A stretch of 64,000 bases of DNA. It comes from Mycobacterium angelicum. GTDB taxonomy: Bacteria; Actinomycetota; Actinomycetes; Mycobacteriales; Mycobacteriaceae. This document shows, one piece after another, positions 17,230 to 28,509 of the stretch. The position numbers were made by a program, and so were the translations under genes. How positions within the stretch are numbered: the first letter of the stretch is position 1; each line of letters starts with the position of its first letter. The stretch lies in NCBI RefSeq assembly GCF_002086155.1, contig NZ_MVHE01000005.1, positions 124,001 to 188,000 on the forward strand, written 5' to 3'. The notes under the pieces are model-generated. The model had not been told where the DNA came from. It searched no databases and saw nothing but the letters and a program-made list of their open reading frames with translations.

Positions 17230-17540
17230 GCACGGTTGGGGCGCCGCTCTTCGACGCGCTTGGAGACCCGAATCGCTTGCGGATTATCGTCAGGTTGTGC
17301 CACGCCGGGCCAAGCTCGACATCGCAAGTAACGCAGGGTATTTCAATTACCCGGCAAGCCGCGACCAAACACTTGCAGCTATTGGAGTCCGCGGGATTGG
17401 TCACCAGCTGTCGGCGCGGACGCGAGCGCCTTTGGATGGTGCAAACCGAACCGTTGGCCCGTGCCAGCGACTACCTCGCGCAGCTGTCGCTGCGCTGGGA
17501 TGCCGCGATGGACCGGCTGCGGGCTCATGTGGAGGGCTGA
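17226..17540 (+). CDS. ArsR-family transcriptional regulator
   Basis: This 104-residue winged-helix repressor has FDALGDPNRLRIIVRL at the start, a recognition helix region SITRQAATKHLQLLESAGLV and a wing with RRGRERLWMV. It has no obvious cysteine-based metal site, so it is probably not a metal sensor. The GTG at 17226 overlaps the SRPBCC stop by four bases. Its likely targets are the two palindromes at 16674-16689 and 16720-16735 in front of its own operon, an inference from position. Confidence 0.88.
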   Translation: MSTVGAPLFDALGDPNRLRIIVRLCHAGPSSTSQVTQGISITRQAATKHLQLLESAGLVTSCRRGRERLWMVQTEPLARASDYLAQLSLRWDAAMDRLRAHVEG

Positions 17541-17598
17541 GAGGCCCCGGCGTCTAGTCACATCCGCCACAGGAGTCCCTGGTCGACGGGACTACCTG

Positions 17599-17672
17599 TT
17601 TGCCTGCCTCACAGCGACAATTCGGCCGCCATCGCCCGGTAGGATCCAGATTGTCGCTGTGAGGCAGGCAAA
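17599..17672. repeat. Perfect 23-bp inverted repeat between arsR and ligA
   Basis: Positions 17599-17621 are perfectly complementary to 17650-17672, with a 28-base spacer. The core of the left arm is GCCTGCCTCACAGCGACAAT. There is no T-run. It could terminate the arsR operon, act as a regulatory site for ligA (start 17775), or be a miniature inverted-repeat element. The intergenic region 17541-17774 shows no open frame of interest. Confidence 0.7.
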
Positions 17673-17765
17673 TCGACCACTCTTCTCCGAGAGACCAGAG
17701 TGCCCATTGTGACTGATGCGCCGGCGGTGACGACCGCGGCTGGCTCCGTCGGCCCGTTTAGATAA

Positions 17766-19856
<2,091 letters not shown>

Positions 19857-19864
19857 TGGGCGCT

Positions 19865-20457
19865 ATGACACAGGCTGCCGAACGGTCCGCGGACTTGTCG
19901 CCGTGGTCGCCGCGCGAGGCCGAATTGCTCGCGGTGACTTTGCAGCTGCTGCAGGAGCACGGGTACGACGGGCTGACGGTGGACGCCGTCGCCAATACGG
20001 CCCACGCCAGCAAGGCAACGGTGTACCGGCGCTGGCCGTCGAAAGCCGAGCTTGTGTTGGCCGCATTCATCGAGGGGGTTCGGCAAGTCGCGGTGCCCCC
20101 CAACACCGGCACATTGCGCGGCGACTTGCTCACCATCGGCGAACTTTGCTGCCGCCAAGGAAACGAACAGGCCAGCACAATTCGCGCGGTGCTTGTCGAA
20201 ATCTCGCGCCACCCCGCGCTCAATGACGCCATGCAGCATTCATCGATCAGCGCAAAGCTTTGATTCAGCACGTACTTCGACAAGCAGCCGAGCGCGGCGA
20301 GATCGCCGAGTCCGCCATCAGCGATGATCTATGGGATCTGTTGCCGGGGTATTTGATATTTCGGGCCATCGTGCACGACCGCCCGCCCACAAGTCGCACA
20401 GTGCAAGCCCTCGTCGACGATTTCATCATCCCCGGCCTCACCCGCGCCACCGACTGA
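19865..20457 (+). pseudogene. Frameshifted TetR-family regulator
   Basis: The first frame (19865-20263) encodes a TetR DNA-binding domain: LLQEHGYDGLTVDAVANTAHASKATVYRRWPSKAEL, then part of the ligand-binding domain. It derails at about 20236-20241, just after NDAMQH, and stops at 20263. The next frame continues the same protein, reading FIDQRKALIQHVLRQAAERGEIA to 20457. One missing base accounts for this; restoring it gives about 197 residues, a normal TetR length. It lies before mmpS-mmpL and would be its repressor. Either the gene is inactivated, which could derepress the transporter, or this is a sequencing error. Confidence 0.85.
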
Positions 20458-20496
20458 GCCTGGCTTGAAAGTGTACGGTGACGTCTCTTGTGTAGT

Positions 20497-20526
20497 ACGG
20501 TTCAGTACCGTGACTGTCGTAGTCAC
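20497..20526. promoter_or_regulatory. Overlapping palindromes upstream of mmpS
   Basis: ACGGT-TCAGT-ACCGT (20497-20511) and GTGACT-GTCGT-AGTCAC (20510-20526) are two perfect palindromes that share two bases. They lie in the 134-base gap between the broken tetR and mmpS. The size and 5-base spacers fit TetR operators. They are probably the former or current binding sites of the adjacent regulator. Confidence 0.5.
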
Positions 20527-20591
20527 TAGCGTGATCGTGTCGCCCGCTCGTCGAAAGGTCAACGAGTGAACGGAATTTCAGTGGGATTTCG

Positions 20592-21023
20592 ATGGCAGCC
20601 CTGGTGAAGCGGGGGTGGATGGCACTCGTCGCGGTGATCGTCGTCGCGGCAGCGGGCTTCGCCATCTACCGGCTGCACGGAATCTTCGGCTCCCAGAGCA
20701 ACACAGCCGGCAAAGGCGGCATCTCCAACGAGATCGTCCCGTTCAACCCCAAGCAGGTAGTGCTGGAAGTATTCGGCGCTCCCGGCGCCGTAGCGACCAT
20801 CAACTATCTGGACGTCAACGCCCAACCCCAGCAAGTGCTCAACGCGCCGCTGCCCTGGTCGTTCACCATCACCACCACCGAGCCGGCCGTCGTCGGCAAC
20901 GTGGTGGCGCAGGGCGACGGTGACACCCTGGGCTGCCGCATCACCGTCAACGGAGAGGTCAAGGACGAACGCACCGTGAACAAAGTCCGTGCCTACACCT
21001 TCTGCCTGGACAAGTCCGGATGA
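20592..21023 (+). CDS. MmpS-family membrane protein
   Basis: This 143-residue protein has one N-terminal membrane helix (residues 10-26) and a periplasmic domain with [24 protein letters not shown], then [20 protein letters not shown] and a final TFCLDKSG. The two conserved cysteines are present. MmpS proteins act with the cognate MmpL as accessory subunits of lipid or siderophore export. The ATG at 20592 is used. The stop overlaps the mmpL start (ATGA), as usual for such pairs. Confidence 0.94.
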   Translation: MAALVKRGWMALVAVIVVAAAGFAIYRLHGIFGSQSNTAGKGGISNEIVPFNPKQVVLEVFGAPGAVATINYLDVNAQPQQVLNAPLPWSFTITTTEPAVVGNVVAQGDGDTLGCRITVNGEVKDERTVNKVRAYTFCLDKSG

Positions 21024-23911
21024 GCGAGCAGCAACCGTCGCGGATACCGCGCGCCATCCGCCGGCTCTCGGTGCCGATCCTGCTGTTCTGGGTGGTGCTG
21101 GCGGGGATCACCAATGCCCTGGTGCCCCAACTGGAGGAGGTCGGCAAGACCCATAACGTCGCGCTGATCGCGCCCGAGGCGCCGTCGCTGCAGGCGACCA
21201 AGCGCATCGGCCAGGTGTTCAAGGAGTTCGACACCGATAGCACGGCAATGGTTGTGCTGGAAGGCGATCAGCCGCTCGGCGCCGATGCCCACCGCTACTA
21301 CGACGACTTGGTTCGCAAACTCGAGCAGGACCGCAAGCACGTCGAGCACGTGCAGGACTTCTGGGGCGACACCCTGACCGCCGCGGGTTCGCAGAGCACC
21401 GACGGCAAGGCGGCCTATGTGCAACTGAACCTCGCGGGCAATCAGGGGTCCGCACTTGCCAACGAGTCCGTGGGTGCGGTGCGCGAGGTCATCGACCACA
21501 CCAAGCCGCCGTCCGGGGTGAAGGTGTACGTCACCGGCGCGGCGCCGCTGATCTCCGATCAGTTCGACGTGGGCAGCAAGGGAACCGCGAAGGTCACCTC
21601 GATCACCGTCGGGGTGATCGCGCTGATGCTGCTTTTCGTTTACCGCTCGTTTTTCACCATGCTCCTGGTGCTGGTGACGGTCCTCGTCGAGATGGCCGCC
21701 GCGCGCGGCATCGTCGCCGTCCTCGGTCACGCCGGGATCATCGGGCTCTCGACGTACTCGACGAATCTGCTCACGCTGCTCGTCATCGCCGCCGGAACCG
21801 ACTATGCGATATTCATCGTCGGCCGTTATCAAGAGGCCCGCGGCGCCGGAGAAGAGCGAGATACCGCGTACTACACCATGTTTCGCGGAACGGCCCACAT
21901 CGTCTTGGGGTCGGGCCTGACCGTCGCCGGTGCCGTCTTCTGTTTGAGCTTCACCCGGTTGCCGTATTTCCAAAGCCTGGGTGTGCCCGCCGCGCTGGGC
22001 ATTCTCATCGCGCTGGCGGCCGCACTCACCCTGGCGCCGGCGGTATTGACCCTTGGCGCCCGCGTCGGTGTCTTCGAACCCAAACGCAAGATGAGAACCC
22101 GCGGCTGGCGGCGGATCGGCACCGGCATCGTGCGCTGGCCCGGACCGGTTCTCGCGGTGGCGTGCGCGCTGGCCTTCGTGGGTCTGCTGGCCCTGCCCGG
22201 CTACAAGACGAGCTACGACACCCGTCCCTACATGCCCGCCAGCGCCCCGGCCAATGTCGGATACGCCGCGGCCGAACGACACTTTTCTCGGGCCCGGTTG
22301 GAGCCCGAATTGATGATGATCGAGACCGATCACGACATGCGCAACCCGGCCGACATGATCATCCTGGATCGGGTGGCCAAGGCGGTGTTCCACATTCCGG
22401 GTATCGCCCAGGTGCAGTCGATCACCAGGCCGTTGGGTACTCCGCTCACGCACAGCTCGCTGGCGTTTCAGATCAGCGCGCAAAGCGCCAACCAGATCGA
22501 AAACCTTGGCTACCAACGGGATCGCGCGAACGACTTGCTCAAACAGGCCGGCGAGCTGTCGAACTCCATCAACATTCTCAAGCAGCAGTACGTCTTGCAG
22601 CAGGAGTTGGCCGCCACGACCCACACCGAAGCCGAGAACTTCCGCGACACCATCGCCACCATCAACGAGCTAAGAGACAAGATCGCCAATTTCGACGACT
22701 TCTTCCGGCCGATTCGTAGCTATTTCTATTGGGAGAAGCACTGTTTCGATATCCCGGTCTGCTTTGCGATCAGGTCGGTCCTCGACGCGCTCGACGGCGT
22801 CGATCAGCTCAGCCAGAAATTCGAAGACCTCACCGCCACCTTGGACCGGCTCGACGCCCTGCAACCCAAACTGGTGGCCCTGATACCGCCCCAAATCGAA
22901 AGCCAGCAAACCAATCACGACTTGACTCTGGCGAACTACGCCACACTCTCGGGTATCTACGCACAAACGGCCGCCGCTATCGAGAACGCGACGGCGCTGG
23001 GGCGCGCGTTCGACGTGGCAAAGAACGACGACAGCTTCTACCTGCCGCCGGAGGTCTTCAACAACCCCGACTTCAAACGCGGCCTGAAACTGTTTCTCTC
23101 ACCCGATGGCAAGGCCGCCCGGATGATCATCACCCACGAAGGCGATCCCGCTACGCCAGAAGGCATTTCGCACATCGAGCCGATCCGCAAGGCCGCGCAC
23201 GAAGCGGTGAAGGGCACGCCCATGGCCGGCGCGCAGATCTATCTCGGGGGTACCGCGGCCACCTACAAGGACATTCAGGAAGGTGCGAAGTACGACCTGA
23301 TGATCGCTGGAATCGCGGCCCTGGCCCTGATCCTGCTGATCATGATGATGATCACGCGGAGTTTGGTTGCCGCGCTTGTCATAGTCGGCACGGTGGCGTT
23401 GTCGCTGGGCGCCTCCTTCGGGCTGTCGCTGCTGGTGTGGCAGTACCTGCTGGGCATTCAGCTGTACTGGGTGGTGCTGGCGCTGGCCGTGATCCTGCTT
23501 TTGGCGGTGGGGTCGGACTACAACCTGTTGTTGATCTCGCGGTTCAAAGAGGAAATCGGCGCCGGCCTCAATACCGGCATCATCCGTGCCATGGCCGGAT
23601 CCGGTTCCGTGGTGACGTCTGCGGGCCTGGTCTTCGCGGTGACCATGTGCGCGTTCGTGTTCAGCGGTTTTCAGGTGCTCGGTCAGATCGGGACGACGAT
23701 CGGTCTTGGTCTGTTGTTCGACACGCTGATCGTGCGTTCGTTCATGACGCCGTCCATCGCCGCACTGCTCGGGCGCTGGTTCTGGTGGCCGCAACGGGTG
23801 CGCCCGCGTCCGGCCAGCACCATGCTGCGTCCCTACGGGCCGCGTCCGGCGGTGCGTCAGCTGCTGTTGTGGGAAGACGACGATCCGGTCGTTTCAGCGA
23901 AGTCGCACTAG
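21020..23911 (+). CDS. MmpL-family RND transporter (MmpL4/5-like)
   Basis: MmpL is an RND-superfamily inner-membrane transporter; this one has 963 residues. Membrane helices fall near residues 15-35, 190-350, 375-395 and 760-900. The proton-relay Asp-Tyr pairs are in GTDYAIF (Asp261-Tyr262) and GSDYNLL (Asp833-Tyr834). The large second periplasmic loop (about 480-660) is predicted to form a coiled-coil hairpin, with [21 protein letters not shown] between its arms, as in MmpL4/5-type proteins. The substrate is unknown; relatives export siderophores, drugs or lipids. It overlaps mmpS by four bases and follows a broken tetR. Three hairpin repeats follow its stop. Confidence 0.94.
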   Translation: MSEQQPSRIPRAIRRLSVPILLFWVVLAGITNALVPQLEEVGKTHNVALIAPEAPSLQATKRIGQVFKEFDTDSTAMVVLEGDQPLGADAHRYYDDLVRKLEQDRKHVEHVQDFWGDTLTAAGSQSTDGKAAYVQLNLAGNQGSALANESVGAVREVIDHTKPPSGVKVYVTGAAPLISDQFDVGSKGTAKVTSITVGVIALMLLFVYRSFFTMLLVLVTVLVEMAAARGIVAVLGHAGIIGLSTYSTNLLTLLVIAAGTDYAIFIVGRYQEARGAGEERDTAYYTMFRGTAHIVLGSGLTVAGAVFCLSFTRLPYFQSLGVPAALGILIALAAALTLAPAVLTLGARVGVFEPKRKMRTRGWRRIGTGIVRWPGPVLAVACALAFVGLLALPGYKTSYDTRPYMPASAPANVGYAAAERHFSRARLEPELMMIETDHDMRNPADMIILDRVAKAVFHIPGIAQVQSITRPLGTPLTHSSLAFQISAQSANQIENLGYQRDRANDLLKQAGELSNSINILKQQYVLQQELAATTHTEAENFRDTIATINELRDKIANFDDFFRPIRSYFYWEKHCFDIPVCFAIRSVLDALDGVDQLSQKFEDLTATLDRLDALQPKLVALIPPQIESQQTNHDLTLANYATLSGIYAQTAAAIENATALGRAFDVAKNDDSFYLPPEVFNNPDFKRGLKLFLSPDGKAARMIITHEGDPATPEGISHIEPIRKAAHEAVKGTPMAGAQIYLGGTAATYKDIQEGAKYDLMIAGIAALALILLIMMMITRSLVAALVIVGTVALSLGASFGLSLLVWQYLLGIQLYWVVLALAVILLLAVGSDYNLLLISRFKEEIGAGLNTGIIRAMAGSGSVVTSAGLVFAVTMCAFVFSGFQVLGQIGTTIGLGLLFDTLIVRSFMTPSIAALLGRWFWWPQRVRPRPASTMLRPYGPRPAVRQLLLWEDDDPVVSAKSH

Positions 23912-23916
23912 CCCCC

Positions 23917-24074
23917 ATGGTGGCGACCCGCTGCGCCCAGCTTCGCTGCGCTTGCGATCGCCACGGGCCTGATGGTGGCGACCGCTGCGCCCAGCTTCGC
24001 TGCGCTTGCGATCGCCACTAGTCCCCATGGTGGCGACCCGCTGCGCCCAGCTTCGCTGCGCTTGCGATCGCCAC
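23917..24074. repeat. Three near-tandem copies of a 47-48-base palindromic repeat
   Basis: Copies lie at 23917-23964, 23972-24018 (one C shorter) and 24027-24074. Each starts ATGGTGGCGACC and ends GCGATCGCCAC, so the ends are complementary and each copy can form a stem. They are separated by 7-8 bases and fill the space between the convergent mmpL and ACT-domain genes, reaching the stop codon of the latter. A related two-copy array is at 53911-54014 and a short one at 42588-42611. Confidence 0.8.
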
Positions 24075-24730
24075 TAGCGCAGCATGGTTGCGACGATGCC
24101 GGCCAGATAGCCCAGCCGGGCCACCTCCGACGGCCGGAATTCCGGGCCGGGACGCCCCAGCACCACCGCGGTGTGCGGATCGCCCAACGGCGCGGCGACC
24201 ATGGTGGTGTTCATGTCGCGCCAGGCCTGCGGCACCCACTCGGCGCCCCCGTCCAGCGACACGGCCCGCTCGATGGGCAGCCAGGGCGCAGAATCCGCCC
24301 GGGTCTCCGGCGCGCCCGGGCTACCGGCCAGTCGCAAGAGTTCTCCGTTGGAGCTGCGCAACACCGTGCACCAGCTCACCCGCAGGATTCTGGGCGCATG
24401 GTCGGCCAGCACCTGCAGCTTGGCCGCGTTGTCGCGGGCCGCGGCGACGTGGTCGAGCAGCTCCAATTCACGGTGTGCCTCCAGCAGACCGGTATGCGGA
24501 CGCACACTGTCCACCTGCACACCGGGTAGCGCCTCGGCTGCGGTGATCAAGGTGTCGGGCATCGCCCCGGGGGGCAGTTCGACCACCAGGTCGTCGATCG
24601 CGTATCCGCCGCTGCGTTCGACCACGTCCAGCGACAGGATGTCGGCGCCTACAGATCCGAGCGCGACCGCCAGCGCCCCCAGGCGCCCTGGTCGGTCCTC
24701 GAGCTCGATGCGCAACAGATACGAAGGCAC
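24074..24730 (-). CDS. ACT-domain protein (Rv3013-like)
   Basis: This protein has 218 residues. The N-terminal 75 form an ACT domain (VPSYLLRIELEDRPGRLGALAVALGS), followed by a GAF-like region ending in GPEFRPSEVARLGYLAGIVATMLR. No catalytic domain is seen, so it is probably an amino-acid-sensing or regulatory protein. The GTG at 24730 gives the length I recall for Rv3013; another GTG lies three codons earlier, and an ATG at 24775 is less likely. It is convergent with mmpL, with the repeat array between. Its function is unknown. Confidence 0.82.
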   Translation of the reverse strand: MPSYLLRIELEDRPGRLGALAVALGSVGADILSLDVVERSGGYAIDDLVVELPPGAMPDTLITAAEALPGVQVDSVRPHTGLLEAHRELELLDHVAAARDNAAKLQVLADHAPRILRVSWCTVLRSSNGELLRLAGSPGAPETRADSAPWLPIERAVSLDGGAEWVPQAWRDMNTTMVAAPLGDPHTAVVLGRPGPEFRPSEVARLGYLAGIVATMLR

Positions 24731-24775
24731 GGGCTTCACCTTTGCACAGCCATGTATCCACAGCATTTCGGCCAC

Positions 24776-24830
24776 GAACGTGACGTCAGCGTCACACTCG
24801 GCGGCGAACGTGACGCCAGCGTCACGCTCG
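24776..24830. repeat. Two direct copies of a 25-base palindrome-containing repeat
   Basis: Positions 24776-24800 and 24806-24830 are near-identical, with a 30-base period, and both begin GAACGTGACG. Each contains GTGACG and CGTCAC arms four bases apart. They lie in the divergent gap (24731-25006) between the ACT-domain gene and the accessory block. No open frame or clear promoter element was recognised in the rest of this gap. Confidence 0.6.
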
Positions 24831-25006
24831 CGGCGGGCGGGCGGGAAGCCAGCATCCCCTTGGTCGGCAGCGCTGAGTGGCTAGCGCGGCGCGGTACCAA
24901 TAGGATTCTGCGAGTTCGTCGCCATGGGTGCGACGAAGCGGCCCATCAACAGGGCCTCGCAGTGTCGAGTCGCTGTGCGCGACATGGTCTGATCAGGGAG
25001 TTCGCT

Positions 25007-26197
25007 GTGGATCAGTGGTCCAATTCGCCGGGTCGTTTTGGCGGCCCGAATCCCATCGGCGGCTTCGGCCACCCTGGGTCAGGGCCACCTTTGCCGCCCG
25101 GCTATCCGCCGCCGGTGCCCATGCCTCATGCGGCAAATCAAGCGGGTGCACCGCCGGTGGTAACGCCCGGATGGCAGCGACCGCCGTGGGCTGATCAACA
25201 AAATCCGCCGCAACATCTCATGCCGCAATTCGGTCCGGCCCCGCGGAAGAGCCGTAGGCGGCTCATAGTAGGTCTCGCATGCGGTCTGGCAATAGCCGTC
25301 GCAGCAGTGGCCGTCACAGTAGTTGTCATCTCACAAAGCGATGGGAACAAGCCACGCACCGCGGCCGAGGTGGTCAAGGGTTACCTAGAGGCCCTCGCCC
25401 GCGGGGACGCGCAGGGCGCGCTCTCGTATGCCAGCGATCAGCCCGCGACCAAATCATTTCTTACTGACGACGTGCTGAAGAAGCAGATTGCGAAGTGGCC
25501 CATCACCAATATTCGCATTCTGAACAACGACTCCAACCGGGTGCATGTTGCGGTTAATTTTGGCGACCAGACGTCAGACGAATCTTTTTGGCTTGAACAA
25601 ATGGGTGATAAGGGCTGGAAGCTCAAAGAAGGCGCCATCAAATTAAAGTTTCTGAAATCGTCCAACGTCAAAGCGCTCAGCACGCTCACGCTATTCGGGG
25701 AGCCTTTCGACACCAATGAAGAGACCTATGTATTTCCCGGTTGGATCGATTTTGGGAATAGCAACGTGAATATCACGCAGAAACCTCCAAGCTATCCACT
25801 CCTGCTAAACGAATTGACTATCGCCGGCGCCTCGTCAAGCTTGATGATGAGTTATGACCTCAGCGACGCGGGTCGCGCCGGGGTTCAGGCCGCCGTGAAG
25901 AGCGCGGCCGAGGCCTGCGCAAAATCGGTGCAGCTGGCGCCCGTAAATTGTCCGCAAGGTGTGCGCGATCGAAGTTTGGTTGATGGGACGGCGCAATGGA
26001 CCGCGCCGACCGATTACACCGACATCCGGCTCGGCTTCTTCGATGCCGAGACGTTGACAATGCGCTTATACGGGGACATCGATTTCCAGCTCACGGCAAC
26101 GTCGACCTCGGGCCCGCCGAAATCAGGACGAGTCACCGCGGGCGTATCAGCCACCGCTGATCTGACGAAGAATCCGCCAGCGATCACCTTCAAATAG
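25007..26197 (+). CDS. Proline-rich single-pass membrane protein with NTF2/DUF4878-like domain (copy 1)
   Basis: This 396-residue protein starts the accessory block. A Gly/Pro-rich cytoplasmic tail (residues 1-82; PGSGPPLPPGYPPPVPMP) is followed by a basic patch, RKSRRRL, and one membrane helix (about residues 86-106). The outside domain begins AAEVVKGYLEALARGDAQGALSYASDQP, the helix-rich start typical of NTF2-like/DUF4878 domains. The GTG at 25007 follows CAGGGAG by six bases. The next gene is a paralogue of exactly the same length. Base composition is less GC-rich here (near 25600-25830) than in neighbouring core genes. Its function is unknown; a role in envelope sensing or binding is possible. 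Confidence 0.75.
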   Translation: MDQWSNSPGRFGGPNPIGGFGHPGSGPPLPPGYPPPVPMPHAANQAGAPPVVTPGWQRPPWADQQNPPQHLMPQFGPAPRKSRRRLIVGLACGLAIAVAAVAVTVVVISQSDGNKPRTAAEVVKGYLEALARGDAQGALSYASDQPATKSFLTDDVLKKQIAKWPITNIRILNNDSNRVHVAVNFGDQTSDESFWLEQMGDKGWKLKEGAIKLKFLKSSNVKALSTLTLFGEPFDTNEETYVFPGWIDFGNSNVNITQKPPSYPLLLNELTIAGASSSLMMSYDLSDAGRAGVQAAVKSAAEACAKSVQLAPVNCPQGVRDRSLVDGTAQWTAPTDYTDIRLGFFDAETLTMRLYGDIDFQLTATSTSGPPKSGRVTAGVSATADLTKNPPAITFK

Positions 26198-26236
26198 GGC
26201 CCATTTCGTGGCTGTGCTTGACCAGAAAGCGACAGA

Positions 26237-27427
26237 GTGACAAATCAGAATTGGTACGGACCGCAATCCGGGCCGGCTGAGCAGTGGCCCGGCGGCCCGC
26301 CGCAGCCCTGGGGCGGTGCGAATACGCCGGTGAACGCCTACGCTCCGCCGAGTGGTCCCGTGCCATTCGGGAGTCCGCCGACGCCCGGCTATGCGCCGCC
26401 AGCGTTCGGATTTCCCGGCACTTGGGGGCCACCTCCGCGCCCACCGGGCAGACGGCGTAAGCCACTTATCGTCACGCTGTTCGCATCGTCGGTGGTGTTG
26501 GTGGTAGTCGGCGTTGTCATGGCAATCGTTTTGACGACCGGCAACCAAGCAAGCTCGAACAGGGCGGGCGCGGGAAGCGCTGGTGACGTGGTCAAGGCGT
26601 ATCTGGCGGCATTGGCGAAGGGCGACGCCGACGGCGCACTCTCGCTTGCTGTTGCCCAGCCCGCGTCGAAGAAGTACCTGACGAACGAAGCGCTCAAGCT
26701 GCAGATCGAGCATTGGCCGATCAAAGGCATTGCCATACTTGAGGATTCATCAAAGACGGAGCGTGGCGACTTGGCTATTGTGAAGGCCGCCGCCGACTTT
26801 GGCCCCCAACATTCGGAGGGCCAAATCCAGGTCAAGCGGTCCGGCGGTGTTTGGAAGCTAGCGAGTGCCACCGTCAACGTCATAACCATGTCGCAAATTC
26901 TGCAGGGGGGTCCAGCGACCAGCCTGACCATTCTGGGCAAGCCGCTCGGGCAGGATGCGAATTTTTATGTATTTCCGGGATATCTCGACCTGAAGTCCAC
27001 CCGGTATGTCGACCTCAACGCGCCGCCCATGCTGCTCGACTCGCTTATCGGGGATGTGGCTACGACGCTCAACGTTGAGTACTCGGTCAATGAGGCGGGC
27101 CACGAGGCGGTCAAGGCGGCATTGGAGACCTGGATCAGGGGCTGCCTCAACGCACCCGGGTCGGAGCAGTTCTATAACTGCAAGCCGCAGCAGATCGACA
27201 CGCCGATTAAGCCGGCAACGGCAGAGATTATCGGTCCCATCGATCTGAGTGCGGTCACCCAGAGCTTGGTGCCCATGACGCTAAGCGTGATGGTCACCGG
27301 CACCGCACACTACAACTTCACGGCCCAGACCGTCCGTGGCGAGACGGCCAGCTTCATTTCCACTCTTACGGTCGCGACAGCGGTCAACCTGGGCAAGGAG
27401 CCGCCCGTTGTGGGGCCGCTTCGGTAA
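26237..27427 (+). CDS. Proline-rich single-pass membrane protein with NTF2/DUF4878-like domain (copy 2)
   Basis: This is a 396-residue paralogue of the preceding gene. A Pro/Gly-rich N-terminal region (about residues 1-72, ending PPRPPGRRRK) leads to a membrane helix (about 76-98). An outer domain follows with GDVVKAYLAALAKGDADGALSLAVAQPASKKYLTNEALK, which aligns clearly with copy 1 (ATKSFLTDDVLKKQIAKWPI against the sequence around EHWPI here). The GTG at 26237 is the start, 39 bases after copy 1. The C-terminal half diverges more. A tandem duplication is the simplest origin. It sits immediately before moxR and is probably in the same transcript. Confidence 0.75.
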   Translation: MTNQNWYGPQSGPAEQWPGGPPQPWGGANTPVNAYAPPSGPVPFGSPPTPGYAPPAFGFPGTWGPPPRPPGRRRKPLIVTLFASSVVLVVVGVVMAIVLTTGNQASSNRAGAGSAGDVVKAYLAALAKGDADGALSLAVAQPASKKYLTNEALKLQIEHWPIKGIAILEDSSKTERGDLAIVKAAADFGPQHSEGQIQVKRSGGVWKLASATVNVITMSQILQGGPATSLTILGKPLGQDANFYVFPGYLDLKSTRYVDLNAPPMLLDSLIGDVATTLNVEYSVNEAGHEAVKAALETWIRGCLNAPGSEQFYNCKPQQIDTPIKPATAEIIGPIDLSAVTQSLVPMTLSVMVTGTAHYNFTAQTVRGETASFISTLTVATAVNLGKEPPVVGPLR

Positions 27428-27498
27428 TTGTGCCGACCCCACGTCACGCATCCGCCCGATCTGTAACGAGTCAGTTCGAAAATCCGCAGAGAGTGATT

Positions 27499-28500
27499 AT
27501 GACCACTAGTCGCGTTCAGCCCAACCAGCAGGAGATGGAGCACGCCTACCGCGTGGTGGACGAGATATCGCGTGCCTTCGCAGCCAAAGTCGTCGGCCAG
27601 GACTATTTGCGGGAGTCATTGTTGATCGGCATGTTGACTGGCGGGCATATCTTGCTCGAAGGCGTTCCCGGTCTGGCCAAGACAACGGCGGCGCGGGTTG
27701 TCGCCGATGCCATATCTGGTGGGTTCCAGCGGATCCAGTGCACGCCGGACCTGTTGCCCAGCGACATCGTGGGCACGCAAATCTACGACTCCGCGACCAA
27801 TTCCTTTGGTACACAACTGGGCCCGGTGCACAGCAATATCGTCCTGCTGGACGAGATCAACCGTTCCAGCGCAAAGACACAAAGCGCGATGCTCGAGGCG
27901 ATGGAGGAACGTCAGACAACCATCGCCGGTCGGGTCCATGTCATCCCGGATCCGTTCCTGGTGATCGCCACCCAAAATCCAGTAGACCAGGAAGGCACGT
28001 ATCCGCTGTCCGAAGCGCAAACCGATCGATTCATGCTCAAGGAAGTACTTCGCTATCCACTGCCGGATGACGAAGTTGAAGTGATCGTCCGGATCGACGC
28101 GGGAGTATACAACCGAGGCGAAAAGCCCCGTGCGGTAGTGAGTCTCGACGAAATCGTGCAGTTGCAACGCATCGTTGGCAACATTCACATGGATCATGAG
28201 CTGATTCGGTACGCGAGTCAGCTTGTGCACGTGACGCGAAACCCGCGGCAGTTTCTCCCGCAGCAGCTGGCCCGGCTCATACAGTACGGCGCCAGCCCGC
28301 GCGCCACGATCGCCTTTTGCAAGACGGCCAGGGCGCTGGCCGTATTGTCAGGGCGCAACCACGTGATACCCGACGACATTCACAAAGTGGCCCATCGGGT
28401 GCTGCGGCATCGGCTGATCCTGGGTTTCGAGGCGGCCAACGTCAACGTCACCCCGGAAATCGTGATCGACGCTGTCCTGCAAGCTGTTCGGGTGCCCTGA
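27499..28500 (+). CDS. MoxR-type AAA+ ATPase
   Basis: This 333-residue AAA+ protein of the MoxR family has Walker A GVPGLAKTT, Walker B IVLLDEINRSSAKTQSAMLEAMEE, sensor 1 LVIATQNPVDQEGTYPLSEAQTDRF and the C-terminal lid. MoxR ATPases act as chaperone-like remodelers, usually with a vWA-domain partner encoded nearby; such partners follow here. The ATG at 27499 is used; a GTG lies two codons upstream. It begins the tight part of the operon, with the DUF58 gene nine bases downstream. Confidence 0.93.
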   Translation: MTTSRVQPNQQEMEHAYRVVDEISRAFAAKVVGQDYLRESLLIGMLTGGHILLEGVPGLAKTTAARVVADAISGGFQRIQCTPDLLPSDIVGTQIYDSATNSFGTQLGPVHSNIVLLDEINRSSAKTQSAMLEAMEERQTTIAGRVHVIPDPFLVIATQNPVDQEGTYPLSEAQTDRFMLKEVLRYPLPDDEVEVIVRIDAGVYNRGEKPRAVVSLDEIVQLQRIVGNIHMDHELIRYASQLVHVTRNPRQFLPQQLARLIQYGASPRATIAFCKTARALAVLSGRNHVIPDDIHKVAHRVLRHRLILGFEAANVNVTPEIVIDAVLQAVRVP

Positions 28501-28509
28501 CCGGCGACC

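Noticed and set aside
23917..24074. CRISPR array
   Set aside because: There are only three copies, with 7-8-base gaps instead of spacers of about 30 bases, and no cas genes. They are palindromic intergenic repeats.
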